Assembly (NCBI GenBank): GCA_947623455.1
Contig: OX392536.1
Span: 36,275,465-36,339,464, forward strand
Direction: 5' to 3'
Source of the DNA: Mimachlamys varia
Lineage: Eukaryota; Mollusca; Bivalvia; Pectinida; Pectinidae
DNA length: 64,000 nucleotides
The stretch's first letter is position 1, and each line of letters starts with the position of its first letter. Under the pieces are notes generated by a model. The model was not told the DNA's origin. It saw nothing but the letters and a program-made list of their open reading frames with translations, and ran no database searches. Of the stretch, positions 1 through 13,900 are shown piece by piece. The translations under genes were made by a program, and so were the position numbers.

Positions 1-1200
1 GCTATTTTATATCTTCCAATACACACACTAATCGATATTTTTACACGATGAAAAAAAAAACTGAAAGAAAATGATTCAATCTGATAAAGCAATGTTTTAA
101 AATAAATAAATGCCCCATTGTCAATCAGTATTTGTTGAAATTTCAATATGTTCTGAATAAAATTGAATAAATTCATTAAACTAATAATCAAATTAAATGA
201 TAACACGATATGTGATACAATGTAGCATCCAGTTTGAATGAAAACATGATTTACCAGTTTTTAAAATAATTGTCATATACAATCTGATGTCAATGCATAA
301 ATATTATAAATTTTTGAATATGAAATGTATTTGCAAGATTAAAATATTATTCGAATCCTGATTATTTTTTTAAGTTAATGGGTTTATGACCGCAATGGAC
401 CTTGTTACAAATTCAAAACAAGCTGCAAAGAGGTTTATACCCATGAACCTCGTTAAAATAGGATTCGGTCGTTGAATTGGTTTCATGAAATAATATTCTG
501 TTGAAGGAATGACAACAATTTTTTTTAAGGTGATACGGTATATACCGAAAAAAAATGTGTGCACTTTGCATAAATATGCGAAGCGGTTTATGCAAAAAAG
601 TGCACACAGTTTTTTCGGTATATACCGTATAACCCTAAAATAAATTGTGGTCATTCCTTATAACTTTATTTCTAAAGATACAAATATAAGACATAAGTCT
701 TAAACAATGATTGCCTATTTATAATAACAAAAATTGAATGGTTTTGCAAAATACAAAAACATGTGCATAAATTTCACCGCAAAATAACTTCAACCAATCA
801 GAAGGTTGATTACAAAAAACCTCTCCAAAAATGGCCGTATATGACGTCATCAGTTTTTGCGTTGTCCGATTTTCGAGGTTATACGATATAACCTGAAAAA
901 GTGTAACATTGCGGGAATAGGCAAAGTTAAATGATACGTATACATTACTTCTCGTTCGACGTCTACAAGTTCTAACCAACCAGTACATTCACAGTTTCGC
1001 ATACACGTTTGGATGCTTACACCTAAACATGCATAGCAACTATCATAAATGCTTAAAATTTGAAGTTCTAATCAGATACCTAATTGAAAAATACTATTGT
1101 GTATAACTAGGGGATAGTGCGTTGTTTTGAGTGGTTATATTGGCGATTAGAACATGAAATTTGGTCTAAACTCTAGACCTATAGCTCGAGAGTTTAAACC
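1..1200 (+). repeat. Duplicated block, copy A, first part
   Basis: 1-505 matches 17125-17618 and 930-1200 matches 17619-17905, same strand, with scattered substitutions and small indels. The part from about 506 to 930 is absent from the other copy. No gene seen. Confidence 0.9.
506..657. mobile_element. Foldback element in copy A
   Basis: Long inverted repeat: arms begin ggaatgac and end gtcattcc, with nested cggtatataccg and gtgcac motifs. It lies in the stretch that the second block copy lacks, which fits a later insertion. Confidence 0.7.
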
Positions 1201-1252
1201 AAATTTCATGTTCTAATCGCCAGTATAGACACGAAAAACAATGTACTATCCC
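1110..1252. repeat. Inverted repeat (palindromic element)
   Basis: Arms ggcgattagaacatgaaatttgg and its complement around a short ctcgag-containing centre; outer arms end gggatagt and actatccc. A related hairpin is at 17800-17910 in the other block copy. Confidence 0.8.
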
Positions 1253-1259
1253 GAGGCTA

Positions 1260-2340
1260 ACATGTTTAGATACACTGTATTTCCCTGCTACAAGTACGTA
1301 GTACAGTACTCTGTGACCTGGGTGGTAACGTGTCTTTCTATAGCCAACTGACCAATCAGAATGAAGCTTTCAAAAGTCGGTCATTTAGCCCCGCCCATAC
1401 ATACATGTACTGGTGAGCGCTTGGTCTGGATGTTGACGAGGCGGAATATTTGGATTTAGATTCTTCGTGAACGTATGTTAACGACAAACTTTGATTAACA
1501 TGGACAAAATGTCTACAATGCCATGTCACTATGCATGCCAATATGGTCGTATCGACAAGATCTGTGAAGAGTTTTGTGCAAATTCACACGATACAGACAG
1601 AGTGAAAAGTTTGGTTTGATTCCGGATCAAGATGTCTACACATGGATGGAATTAACGTTTCATGAATAAATGGAGGTAAGAACATGAAATGATTACGTTT
1701 TATTCTTAATGAATTCAACAAATACTATCAATCGGTCCTCTCTGCTCTACTTGACGTACTTGACGTGGGTAGAATTAGGGCGTGACTTAAGCTCGATGGG
1801 CGGAGCTTGACACGATTGATCATGATTCCATCGCACATTAGAACATGGTCCATATCCAATCAAAACGCGCGTTACAAACCTATCACATTAAATGTGTATA
1901 TTGTCAGAAAAAACACTACATTCCAGATTTTTTTTAGCATTTGATTGAATGTTCAGTTTCCAAAATACGCTCCTGTCTAGTATTGGTTTTACTTGTACAA
2001 ATAATTCTTTCATTCATTTATTTTTGTTTGCTTGTTAAGAAATAATCAGTTATACTTTATTAAAGACGATATTAACTGGCAAACAATTAACGACGATATG
2101 TCCTACATCTCTAAGAGAACAGATCCGGATCTAATTTTCTGACAGCACCTGTTAGACACATTTGACATGCCCAGAACGACGTAAACAAGATGGCGACCAC
2201 TAAACGCAGACGCCGGTACACGCAGTATATTGAGCTAACAGAATAATACAAACACGTTTTCCTCATTTATGATGACTGTTTGAGATTTTTGAGAATGCAT
2301 TTGACATAGCAGCCATTTGATACGGTTTGTATTTGCTTAT
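1260..2340. other. No gene found; unique to block copy A
   Basis: This 1.1 kb differs from the 0.9 kb at the same place in copy B. It holds a 39-codon open frame at 1500-1619 with four cysteines that I could not support as a gene. Confidence 0.5.
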
Positions 2341-3900
2341 CAATCAAATTGCAAGTGCTATAATCGTCAAACATCTAAGAACATATTTCAATTTAAGATT
2401 TTAATATCATGTATTATGACATTTTTACCAGTGAAATATCAGAAAATATTAGCTTAATAAAACTTATATATCATCACTTCTTATATCATCACTAGTTTTA
2501 TATCATCACTAGTGATGATATCAGTTTCGGCCCAATATCATGGCGCACTATTGTGTATTACTTTTTCGTTATTCTAGAATCAAATCATATAAAGTAAGGC
2601 AATTAAAAATTAAAACCTAATATGTTTTTTTGTTTTGTTTTTTGAATTTTTAATATATTTTGAACACAAAATAGAACTTTATCCTGTGGCATATTAATAT
2701 TCTATAAACCTTAGACACTCTGTCCCGATCAGTTGTAACCGCAAATTTTATAAACGAATATAATCTATAGCTGAAACACGAAATTAGGCTTGGGCAAATA
2801 TTCATGCTAGAGCATGAGAACGGTTTCATGAATACAGGCCCATGTGTTCCTGAATATAAAGCGTCTTCTGCTTCATCAACCAAACGTATACACAATAACA
2901 CAACTATAAGGACCAATAGGGACCTACATATATGGGGATAACAAACTTTCAAAGGCAAAATCCAAGATACCCGCCTTTCAGCCATTTTGTTTTTCTGATC
3001 AGTCCAAAATTCAGCAGGGCAAAACAAAAGACCAAGGACAACCTAGCTTTAAAGTTTTAGTACTTCTCACGAAATAGCGATAACAAACTTTCATTTCAAA
3101 ATCCAAGACGGCCACCTTTCAGGCATTTTTTTATCAGTCTCAAAATTAAAAGGACACAATAAGGGACCAAGACAAAAATAAATTGTGCAATTTGAGAAAG
3201 ATCTATTCTGTACTTTTCAAGAAATAGTGTTAACAAGAATTTTATAGTAATAGATCTACTCAAAACAGAGAAATGTAAATTATGTATAAACGATGACATG
3301 CAGATCGCAACTTCAATCCAACCTTACTGCTATCACCATTACCGAGGAAAAGATTATGTGACCCTAACAGATTCCATAAATACGCATTTATATGAAATGC
3401 TTGTGTTGTTGCAGCTTATAATAGATTGTCGTTAGTACCTACCATGTCCTGGTGTCCTGTAAACACAGGTAGACTGTCCAAATAGCTGTCATCAGTGATA
3501 AACATATCAGTATCCGTCTTAAACGAATTGACTTGTTGAAGTTTACAGCCATTGATCTATTCATACATTGAAATGTCGTTTACACTAAACACTACTGTTC
3601 AACACCGGCAAAATTACTTGCCCACATGTACACCCTAAATCAGTTTTGCTCAGGTTGTTGCCGCAAGCTATCGGTATTACATGTACTTCCGCTTATGAAC
3701 TCAAATATTACTGAATTCGAAGATGTGTATATACAGTACCACAGAAATAAGAAACTGCCTCTTTCCCCTTGTGAAGCACACCCTTGTCGTTTAATGTAGA
3801 TTAATTTCTACCATATTAGGTGGGTGTTATTCAACTCTCAGGGTATCAAGTACTCATTACAACTGTTAAATAACATTTTGTTTAAACCACACGTGGAATA
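2340..3900 (+). repeat. Duplicated block, copy A, second part
   Basis: Matches 18790-20985. It includes a fragment of dispersed family B (gcgtcttctgcttcatcaac). The copy at 19228-19850 carries about 600 extra bases. Confidence 0.9.
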
Positions 3901-4205
3901 AACTCTAAACGCATTTTGATTGGCTGATATGGTGAACTTTGACCGGGAATCACGATTGTTGACGTCGTCATCGATTGTTGACGACGTCACAAATTGGCGG
4001 GAATATATGCAAGATGATGTGCTTTCGCGCGGTTCACTCCAAAACTCAACACTGACACAGCCGATTTAATATTGTGGTAGAAACAGGTGACACGACTTGT
4101 GGGTATTGGATATGGAATTTATTTCACTGTCGTTAATATTTTTTTTATTAACCGGAGTGAAATAAATTCCATATCCAACAACCACTCGTTGTGTAACCTC
4201 TATAT
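3803..4205. mobile_element. Foldback element family E, copy 1
   Basis: ttggatatggaatttatttcac is followed after a short loop by its complement; further out come gattgttgacgtcgtc repeats and a ggtgttattcaactctcaggg end. Related copies are at 11330-11700 and 35375-35800. Confidence 0.65.
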
Positions 4206-4209
4206 ATTG

Positions 4210-5750
4210 CATTGCGACATGTAGAATTTCCGAACCTCAAAATACGACGGGATTCCTAATTATTGTACACAATTGTAATCATTCTTTTTCTATTGTGTAT
4301 AACAATATTTCAGTTTCCACTAAACCATTCATAGTTTGTTCTAAAAAATAGAAATCCCAGGTTAAAATCGTTTAAACCAGGGGCAAAATATGGGTCACAT
4401 CCAAGTAAACGTCATGTCCTAAAAGTTAGAACCAATCCATCATTCTCAATCACAATGAGTTAACACACTAATGAGCATATCGAAAAACGTCAGTGTTCAC
4501 ATCACACAAGGATACAAAATATTTCTCAATAAGACAAAGATGGCGACCATAAAGTCTGCTATTTCTGATCAACTTACCAGGTTTTGTGTTGTATATTTGT
4601 TTGTCAGCAGTCGACATATATTACAAAACTTAAAGCAATATATAATATATATTTTAACGATATTCTAGGGCTTGCGCATAAGTGTTAATGCTGTACTTCT
4701 AAAATAAAATTGAAGAAATGTGGTCATTATTAAATAAACTAATATTTCCCTGGTTAAACTACCAATTTTAGTCCTTAAACGCATAATGTCGTGAAACTTG
4801 TTTGTTAAAGATCAGTCTTTGCTGCATAACGCAGTTACTGTTCTTGTTAACAAGTCACGTGACCTCGAAATGGAGCAGCAAAAATGCATGTTGCTATGGC
4901 CAAACTGGCCAAAACATGAAAATGAACTAATTGGTATTGCAAAAACCACAATAATCAAAAGGAAATCATGCAATACTTATTTACTTCTTAGTGGATGTAA
5001 ATGAAAATGAAAGTATGTTTCAAATATGTGTATATTTCAGTGATTTGTATGTATATAAATGTAAAGTATGTGCGTTGCTATGGAAAATGTGAGTTGCTAT
5101 GGCCAAAATCATCAAACTACACTAGTACCTGGCAACTGCCCTATGTGGGATTTGAACTCGCAACCCAGAGGTGGAGGGCTAGTGGTAGAATGTCGGAACA
5201 CCTTAATTAACCCCAGGGCCACCTCAGCCCCTTTCTTAATTATAAATAGTGATTATGTAATCGTATAACTACTTGCTAATGAATGTTGCAATGCAGACTC
5301 AATAGCAGTTGGAGGGATGACGAGTCGGGGTCGACTGGCGGCAGTGAAAAGAACACTACTGTTAAAAATATTTGGCTACTGAAAACACCCAAGTTGATTT
5401 TGGTATTCTGTGATTATTTCTAAAATATTGGACTTGTGCAAGTCTATGCAGCGGAAGGTGCCAAGACATGTGATGTCATCACTCACTGTGTGACGTCATC
5501 CCAATGAAATTCATAGTTGTTTTCGTATTCAAAACAACTATAAAACGGTACAACACAAACACTTATTTGATCTGAAAACTGAAACGAAACCCAGGTTGTA
5601 AACAGTTTAAAAAAGGGACTAATTCCTGCACTACTTAACTTATGTACTGATACCACTGCCAATTGGAAGAGTGATTTATTCATAAATCGAAGGCTCATCT
5701 ATCATTCTGTGCATATGACGGAAACAAAAAATGATTTTCATTGATTTTAG
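4210..5750. other. No gene found; one tRNA-like B box
   Basis: Mostly AT-rich. On the minus strand 5159-5147 reads GAGTTCAAATCCC, a B-box-like motif that may be the rest of a SINE; a matching A box in the right orientation is not evident. Confidence 0.35.
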
Positions 5751-5754
5751 TTTT

Positions 5755-7250
5755 AGGACCCAGGTGAGCTTATGCCATACCGTGGCATCAGGCGTCCGTC
5801 CGTCAACATTTGATTATTGACTTCTTAACCGCTGATCACAATGTAGTTTAATTTGGTAGAAAGCATCCCTAGGTGTCTAGGATTCAAATTTATACAAATG
5901 ATTGGGCCTTAGGGGCGGGGCCAAAAGGGGAGTATACCGGATAGTTTAATGTTTCAAACATTCATATTTTAGTGGTAGCATCCTGGTAGCTGGGATTCAA
6001 ATTTATACAAATGATGGGGCGGGGGGAAAAGGGACCCATGTGGCTTTATTCTTATTAACGACTTCTTCTCTGGATCTAAGCAATGTGAAACATTGATATT
6101 TTAGTGAGAGTTTCCTTAAGTGGTGGAGATTCAAATTTATACAAATGATGGGCTGACCCCCTGAGTGGCGGGGCCAAAAGGGGACCATTTGGCAATATTG
6201 ATATAACTTGAAACGGTTGAGATCCCCACCCCAAAACTACATACACAATACAATTGTTTAGCATAAAGAGAACATCACAAATATGGTTTTAGATTTGACC
6301 CCAGGGTCTTCCACGCCTTTACAGACGTGACTCTTGAGTCATAACTTTTAAACGGTTGATATCCCCAGCCCAAAACTATATATACAATTAATATTGCTGA
6401 GCATAAAGAGACAATCACAAATATGATTTTAGATTTGACCTCAGGGTCTGCCACGCCCTTGCAGACGTGACTCTTGAGTCATAACTTTTAAACGGCTAAA
6501 AAACTATATATACAATTGCAGAGCTTAACAAGACGATCACAAAAATGATTTTAGATTTAATTCCATGGTCTACCACGTCCTTGCAGACTTGACTCTTTAA
6601 TTTGGGTCATAAAATTTGAACGGTTGAGAACCCCCCCCCCCCCCCCCCCCCCAAAATAAAAAGTCATACATGAATTACTGAGCGTAAAAATTCAAGCACA
6701 TGAATGATTTTAGATTTGCCCAAGGCTCTGCCACAACCTTGCCGACTTAATTATTGAGTCGTAGCTTTTAAATGGTTGAAATCCCCACCTCAAAACAAGA
6801 TATATAATTGCAGAGCACAAAAAATTATTTTAGATGATTTAAGATTTAATAATATACAACATTTGATATAGTGCCCTATCTAGCTAACAAGCCACTCGAA
6901 AGCGTTTTACAGTACATAGATATACAATTCTCATACAATCAATACAATTAACACATACAGTTCTATCATATACAATTCTGAGGAGTTCGCAGGAGCTGCC
7001 TCATCACGCGCTAACTACTTATCCTTTACCATCTGGCTAATATCTCCATATGTGTGTGTATGTATGTGTGTTTGCTGGAGATGAATTGTGTTCTGTTTGT
7101 AGTGGGACCTTTAACTTATACAGAAATACTTCAATGATAATTCTTTGTCTCTGTCCCTGTCTATAGCATTTTTTTTTTTAAATATGTTACCATGATTACC
7201 TTGATATCAATTTACCCAGGTGAGTGATACAGGTCCTCTGGGCCTCTTGT
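5755..7250 (+). mobile_element. Tandem-core element of pearl/Helentron type, second family
   Basis: Begins caggtgagcttatgccatac and ends with the hairpin caggtcctctgggcctcttg. The core has about five imperfect units of roughly 125-135 bp (cttttaaacggttgatatcccc ... ccacgcccttgcagacgtgac). The unit near 6630 has a run of about 22 C. A second repeat (6858-7090) lies inside it. Confidence 0.6.
6858..7090 (+). repeat. Dispersed repeat family D, copy 1
   Basis: tacaattctgaggagttcgc ... ctggagatgaattgtgttctg; the reverse complement of 22925-23125 matches it. Confidence 0.75.
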
Positions 7251-7769
7251 CTTTAGCAGTATTCTGCAAACGTGCGTACGGTTTTGAGCATATAACACAA
7301 AATATCAGAAAAAACGCCAAAATATGGTTGAAATTATCAATTCTCCATCAAAAAATGTACTTTGTGATATATTTTGGTAATGTATTTTGCAATATTTAGT
7401 AAAATAATAAGTTTTGGTAAAAATACCTCTGCCATATTGAATTGCCCTGTACCTAGTGCTAAATTTGAATCGCCTGTCTATAAACTAGGATTCAGATAAT
7501 TTTCTATAATATACTATGGACATATACAGGTCAAATTCGTTTGTGTCTTCAGGACTTTCAGTACTTTGATTATTTAAATATACTCTATATTCAATCCAGT
7601 TTTTTTATTTATTATTTCGAATCTTATTCAATTATATATCTTTACTCTTGCCATCGTGTGTAGAGAATTAATATAGGCTTTGTCTGGTTTTTATTCATAT
7701 TGTCTTGCAAGATCTTTTGTCAATAAATATTTGTTGATATGAAATGTCTACAAATTTCTGTACACGTAA

Positions 7770-9050
7770 CCCCTAAATGTTGAGCATGTAGAGAGCGTAG
7801 GTGAGCGTAACCCCTGGATATCGAGCATATAGAGAGCGTAACATCTTGATATCGATGATGTAGAGAGCGTAGGTGAGCGTGGCCCCTGGATATCGAGCAT
7901 GTAGAGAGCGTAGGTGAGCGTAACCCCTGGATATCGATGATGTAAAGAGTGTAGGTGAGCGTAACCTCTTGATAACGATGATCTAGAGAGTGTAGGTGAG
8001 CGTAACCTCTTCATATCGATGATGTAGAGAGCGTAGGTGAGCGCAACCCCTGGATATCGAGCATGTAGAGAGTGTAGGTGAGCGTTACCCTTAGATATCG
8101 ATGATATAGAGAGTGTAGGTGAGCGTTACCCCTGGATATCGATGATGTAGAGAGCGTAGGTGAGCGTTACCCCTGGATATCGATGATATAGAGAGTGTAG
8201 GTGAGCGTTACCACTGGATATCGATGATGTAGAGAGTGTAGGTGAGCGTTACCCCTGGATATCGATGATGTAGAGAGCGTAGGTGAGCGTAATCCCTGGA
8301 TATCGATGATACAGGGAGTGTAGGTGAGCGTAACCCCTGGATATCGAGGATGTAGAGAGTGTAGGTGAGCGTTACCCTTAGATATCGATGATATAGAGAG
8401 TGTAGGTGAGCGTTACCACTGGATATCGATGATGTAGGGAGTGTAGGCGGGCGTAACCCCTGGATATCGAGGATGTAGAGAGTGTAGGTGAGCGTTACCC
8501 TTAGATATCGATGATATAGAGAGTGCAGGTGAGCATACCCCTGGATATCGATGATGTAGGGAGTGTAGGCGGGCGTTATCACTGGATATCGATGATATAG
8601 AGAGTGTAGGTGAGCGTTACCACTGGATATCGATGATGTAGGGAGTGTAGGCGGGCGTTACCACTGGATATCGATGATGTAGGGAGTGTAGGCGGGCGTT
8701 ACCACTGGATATCGATGATGTAGGGAGTGTAGGTGAGCGTTACCCCTGGATATCGAGGATGTAGAGAGTGTAGGTGAGCGTTACCACTGGATATCGATGA
8801 TATAGAGAGTGAAGGTGAGCGTTACCACTGGATATCGATGATGTAGGGAGTGTAGGCGGGCGTTACCACTGGATATCGATGATATAGAGAGTGTAGGTGA
8901 GCGTTACCTCTGGATATCGATGATATAGAGAGTGAAGGTGAGCGTTACCCCTGGATATCGAGGATGTAGAGAGTGTAGGTGAGCGTTACCACTGGATATC
9001 GATGATATAGAGAGTGAAGGTGAGCGTTACCACTGGATATCGAAGATGGG
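7770..9050. repeat. 41-bp minisatellite, about 31 copies
   Basis: Unit gatatcgatgatgtagagag followed by tgtaggtgagcgttaccactg. Variants (gcgggcgttaccac, gaaggtgagcg, cttagatatcg) come back in blocks, so it also has higher-order order. Open frames here are by-products. Confidence 0.95.
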
Positions 9051-9234
9051 TAAGAGTGGAATGTGTTATATCGGACTACATTCATCCTAATTCGGGTTGG
9101 TTATGTAACACAATTAATTGGGATTTGATGAAGATACCTTGTCATAGCCGGGTATTTGATGTGATGGGATTTATGAAAGTTTTGTAAATTTAGTCATTAA
9201 ACTGAAGAGATTTTAAACAGAATTTCGGAGGTTA

Positions 9235-9375
9235 AAACAATCATAGAATACCAAAGCGTTAAAAAACCATAATCCGAACACAAAATCGCTTAAACTAGAG
9301 GAGGCAAAAAAGGAATAAAAGAAGATTTACATGGAAACTCACGTAAAAGCACAAGAGAATAAGACTAGGCCCCAG
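9235..9375 (+). repeat. Dispersed repeat family B, fragment
   Basis: ataccaaagcgttaaaaaaccataatccgaac ... acaagagaataagactagg; other copies at 12410-12790, 19540-19690, 58099-58275, 60765-60915 and 61320-61640. Confidence 0.75.
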
Positions 9376-9529
9376 GATCAGGAAACAATCCTAAGCCTAA
9401 ATTAAGTATTGACTTAGCCAATCACAATTAGTGTTACGAAAAGTAACGTCATGTGTGATTGGCTAAGCACAAACTTAACATGTCTGGAGGCCAATCACTA
9501 CCATAGGACATTCAAAGTTATCTTGTTGG

Positions 9530-9930
9530 TTAGATATCTGAATGCTGTGTGTCGTATATTGAGCAGCTGAACATTAAAACTTTGAATGTCATATGTTGAG
9601 CCGGCCGACTTTCAAAAGTTGTCTCGTTGGTCAGTAAGGTGAATGTCGTGTGTCGTATATTGAGCCACTTAAAATTCAAAATTTGAATGTCGTATATCGT
9701 ATGTTGAGCCGCTTGACATTCAAAAGTTATCATATTGGTCAGTAATGTGAATGTTGTATGTCGTATGTTGAGCCGCTGAACATTCAAAATTTGAATGTCG
9801 TATGTCGTATGTTGAGCCGCTCGACATTCAAAAGTTATCTTGTTGGTCAGTAATCTGAATGTTGTATGTCGTATGTTGAGCCGCTGAATATTCAATTGTT
9901 TTTAATGTCGAATGTCGTTAGTCGTTTGTT
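9530..9930. repeat. Compound tandem array, about 105-110 bp unit
   Basis: Alternating halves gttggtcagtaatgtgaatg and gtcgtatgttgagccgctgaac, about 3.5 copies, with inner self-similarity (gaatgtcgtatgtcgtatg). Confidence 0.85.
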
Positions 9931-10076
9931 GAACTAATTTCACACAACTTGTCCATTATAACATCGACATATGAAGCAATCCGTAAGCAGACACAATCCA
10001 GTCGATCACATCGTAAAACATATCTCTCACCACATGAGAATCTAGAGAGATTTAACGCTACAGTAATTTCAGGATT

Positions 10077-10082
10077 TTTATT
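10077..10082 (-). promoter_or_regulatory. Polyadenylation signal AATAAA for the NXPE gene
   Basis: AATAAA on the minus strand about 88 bases after the stop codon; right spacing for the 3' end of this gene. Placed by motif only. Confidence 0.45.
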
Positions 10083-10169
10083 TTTTCTATTCTCTTTCTT
10101 TAACAAGTGGTTGTTTTCCAAACTGTTAAAATATCAATAATCCGGCGGTTACCATAATGCATCATATTA

Positions 10170-10957
10170 CTACTTACAAATAAATGAAAATACAAAATTT
10201 GACATAATCGGATTAAAGGATGGAAGGGGATGTATGTCTACATTTTCATTCCCCACTGTTGCATCCCACTGATCTATATAATACACTTTGTCTTGTAATT
10301 CTTTGAATTCTTCGTAGAGTATCTGTTCATAGACTCTACTGCTGTAATCAAAGGGTTCACGAAAGCGATGGAACGTGTAAGAGTGAGGACCCTTTATGAG
10401 AATGCTTGAACGAGGAGAGCGTCTCAACAGTCGTAATATGGCGTGCTTAGCACTCGCTATATGACTCCTATATTGTTTCGGAGTTGTCCTTGTCATATGA
10501 CCAAACCAATGAAGCAAAACAATAGCACTTTTGTTTGCAGGTAAATCGTCTATTCTTGATGCGACAGTTCGAAAGTTTCGTTTGTCTTGTTCATAGCTGA
10601 AAAACGGAATTCCATGTGGTGACCAACAGATCGATAGGGATTTTGCATTATTTTCTGCTTCAGCAAATTTTTGCCATGCTTTATCCCTGACCTCATGGCG
10701 TCCAACGAATACGGGTAATTGCAACAATGCAGTTAAAGGTGAAAACCAGTTTCTTGTGGTAGAATCACCAGTAATAAGTACAGGGCGATCTCTTAAACAC
10801 TTGGCGTATGAGTCATACTTCCACGAGAGTGTGGGCTTACAGATCCGCGATCGCCAATTACCGTTGTAGAAGTAGCCTGTCGGGTTGGTGGTCTGCCATG
10901 TAATGGTACTGCTGACGTCATAACAGGAGACATTCGATTCTCCTGTGGCACCAGAAC
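10170..10957 (-). CDS. NXPE-family C-terminal PC-esterase exon
   Basis: Acceptor gattcctag; the open frame runs about 262 codons to TAG at 10172-10170. GDSTTR and the D-x-H block are intact, so the esterase-like site is not obviously dead. An alternative acceptor (ccacag, 15 bases further in) keeps the same frame. Confidence 0.88.
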
Positions 10958-13900
10958 CTAGGAATCAAAATAAAACATTTAAATCAAAACAGAAATCTAC
11001 TTCATATTAATAAAACCGTGATATACACTATTTAAAATTTGTTTTAATCACCCATTTGTCCTCATTTTAACGTATGTTCGTGTTAAGTTTAGACCATATG
11101 TGTATGCAGGGTATTTATCACTTTATCTCATGTCTTATCTGCCCAGTTTCAACGATAAAACAGTACTATGTTGTTAAGTGTAAATACCAATTTACATCAT
11201 ATAACTTATATATATATAGAGGTTACACAAAGAGAGGTCGATGGCTATGCTATTTAGTTCACTCGAGTTAGGTTATTATTATCATTATTAGGTCAAAAAT
11301 TACGAATGACACGCGCTTTAGCGAATATCTTTTGTAACTTTTGATAATTAACTAACGAGAGTGAAATAAGTACTATATCCATCAACCACGAGTCGTGTGA
11401 CCTGTTTCTCCCACAATACCAGCCAAAAACAGCAGTATTTCATTGACTTCAATATATATGATCCGCTGACAATATTGGTGTCAACATATATCGGATATTA
11501 TTTTCCCACAAAATGATGACGTCGTCAACAATCAGTAAGTGACGTTGTTTCGGTCAAAGTTCACCATGTAAGCCGATCAAAACTTGTTGAGAGTTTATTC
11601 AACGTGTGGTATAAACAGAAATGGTATTCAACAATTGTTATGATTATTTTCAACCCTGAAAGTTGAATAACATCCAACTATTGTGGTAGAGACATTGTTT
11701 AGCACTCCCTATCAAGGGTATTGCTTACTTTGATGCTTGGATTTCCTTCTAACCGTCAGTATCACTTGTACTGTACACGTATATTTGTGGCGACGTTATA
11801 TCTGAACATGCTTATGACCGTCAGTGTCTCGTCCGGATTATTTGTAAGATACATTGTGATAATGATACTAATAATTCAGGGTTCTTACAAACCGCTTTAT
11901 CATAACCTTTAGAGGACGTCCCAAAGTGGTTATAGGACCTTTGCAACCAGCCAATATCGTCCTCAACTCCCTTTGGAATATGTGACCGTTGCTGCCATTT
12001 TGGCACTCACAGCTAGCATTCTACAATGGTAGCACTGCCCAGCCACGTATTTATTTACAGTTGATAGACTGGAAGAATAATTCTTCTTAAATCTCCTTTT
12101 GGTCAGTCAGAAGGGAACTTTGTAACATGGTGGTCAACATTGATCTCTGTGGTACACCTTGGTATATGTTTTCACCTGCAATATGATACCACTACGTGAC
12201 ATAATATTGTGTTCCAGTATCCATACATAGTCCTGGTATGATGATTCAAATTTCAAAAACATTTCCCTATTGATTACAATATGCATTGACTAGATCCGGA
12301 GTAACAATATTGTGTTACTTATTGACCCAGGTTGTCGCTGTCAAATCGTTATTCTATGGCTTGCTATAGATACCGATAACATCCCGAGATGTATCGCCTG
12401 CTGACGAACAACCTCACGACACAGGTATAAGAGAGGGTAAGGTTAAAGAGAATGAAAAGTTGTTAAGGACGCCATCTTGGTCTCTTTGAGAGATAGTGTC
12501 TATCCTTTTATGATGAAGGTGGAAGATTTTGAATATATGTTCATCATTTTGATAACTTGTTGTGATGCAGAAAGATGCCTTCAGTCTCACGTTGATGACG
12601 AGACATTTACTTGGATGATAGGTAGACTTGCATGGCGGGTGTTGTCGATGAAAAAGAAGACACTTATTCTTCACGAACACCTAATCGCATCTCCTTGTAT
12701 TTTTGAAAGGGTCTACTTGTAAATGTTTTCTTTGTTAATATTTGCCCCACGTTTAATCGATTTTCAGTTCGGGTTATAGTTTAGTTCTTGTTTGTTAGTT
12801 GGTTGATATTGGTTGATTGTTGGTACGTCCTAATAACAGCCAGGGTCATTTAAGACAACTGCCTCTCGGTGTATGCGATGTGGCTGTGTGAGTTAAGAGC
12901 GAGTGTTTTTGGGAGGCGCGGTATGTTCGTGTGAGCCTTCTTTCGATACTCCGGATCTTTTGCCGATTTAGGTGCTACCACACTGAATAATATTGCCGAA
13001 GGCCCCCAGCAGAACACCCCACCCGGTCACATTATACTGACAACGGGCGAACCAGTCGTCCCACTCCCATAATGGTGGACGTCAAGCAAGGAGTAGTAAC
13101 TACTTTTGGTAGAGACTCTGATATGTCTCGGCCAGTGGACAGAACCGATTGCCTTCCCGTTGATGCTTCGGCATTATCTTATTTTTGTTCACAAACCATT
13201 TGTTTCATTTAGTTTGACAATTCCATTTGACAATTCTGGTACTTAAAGGTTGCAAAACACATTTTAATTTGATGTTAAATTGTTATTTCCATTTTTTCCC
13301 GTTAATTTGAAAATATCAATTGTTTTATATGTTTAATGCAATTTCAATAAAAAAAATTAGAAAAACTATATTTTTACACTGGTGTAGCAGTTCGATTGAC
13401 AAAAAAATCGGTGTTCAAATGGAAAGGAGGAAATATGCAACTTAAACATGATTATGGCTAATTAAAACACAAAGAAACAAGTATAAAAGATCGTCCTGTA
13501 CAAGATATATAACAAAATATGCTTTGCATATAAAGAAAAAGTTGATGTTATATATGCAGAGGATAAATGAAATTCAAGTACAAATACTTCTTTATTGACA
13601 GAAAAGGATTATTCATGTTTAATCATTGTATTTCATCAAAAACTTTCAAATCGCTATAGTACCTACCAGCTATTATGGTCAGATTTTCAATACTTTTCTT
13701 TAAATACTTGTAGTGTCTGAAATATAGTATTAGTTGAACACTTAGTATAACAAGGCAAACATAATATAAATCGGCACATCATATTGATTATATGATTTAA
13801 AATATTTTGATAATTGATCAATTGATTTAGCATCCGTATATAATACTCGTACGTTTAACAATGAATGTAAGTTAATCGCCCATCACTTTGCATTGACTAC

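Noticed and set aside
1500..1619. 39-codon frame with CHYACQ and CEEFC
   Set aside because: Short, absent from the duplicate block, and the following bases read better in another frame; no splice or homology support.
2650..3027. 125-codon and 102-codon similar frames (also 19802-20110) starting MFCP(A/V)(E/D)FWTDQK
   Set aside because: They come from the duplicated block and a family B fragment; similarity between the two reflects DNA duplication, with stops and indels rather than protein-level constraint.
5120..5220. tRNA gene
   Set aside because: A B-box-like motif is on one strand but the best A-box-like word (ctagtggtagaatg) is on the other; no cloverleaf can be built.
7748..8582. Open frames rich in YILDIQG and SPTLSTSS on the minus strand
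   Set aside because: The 41-bp unit is not a multiple of three; the frames are stitched from three phases of the minisatellite.
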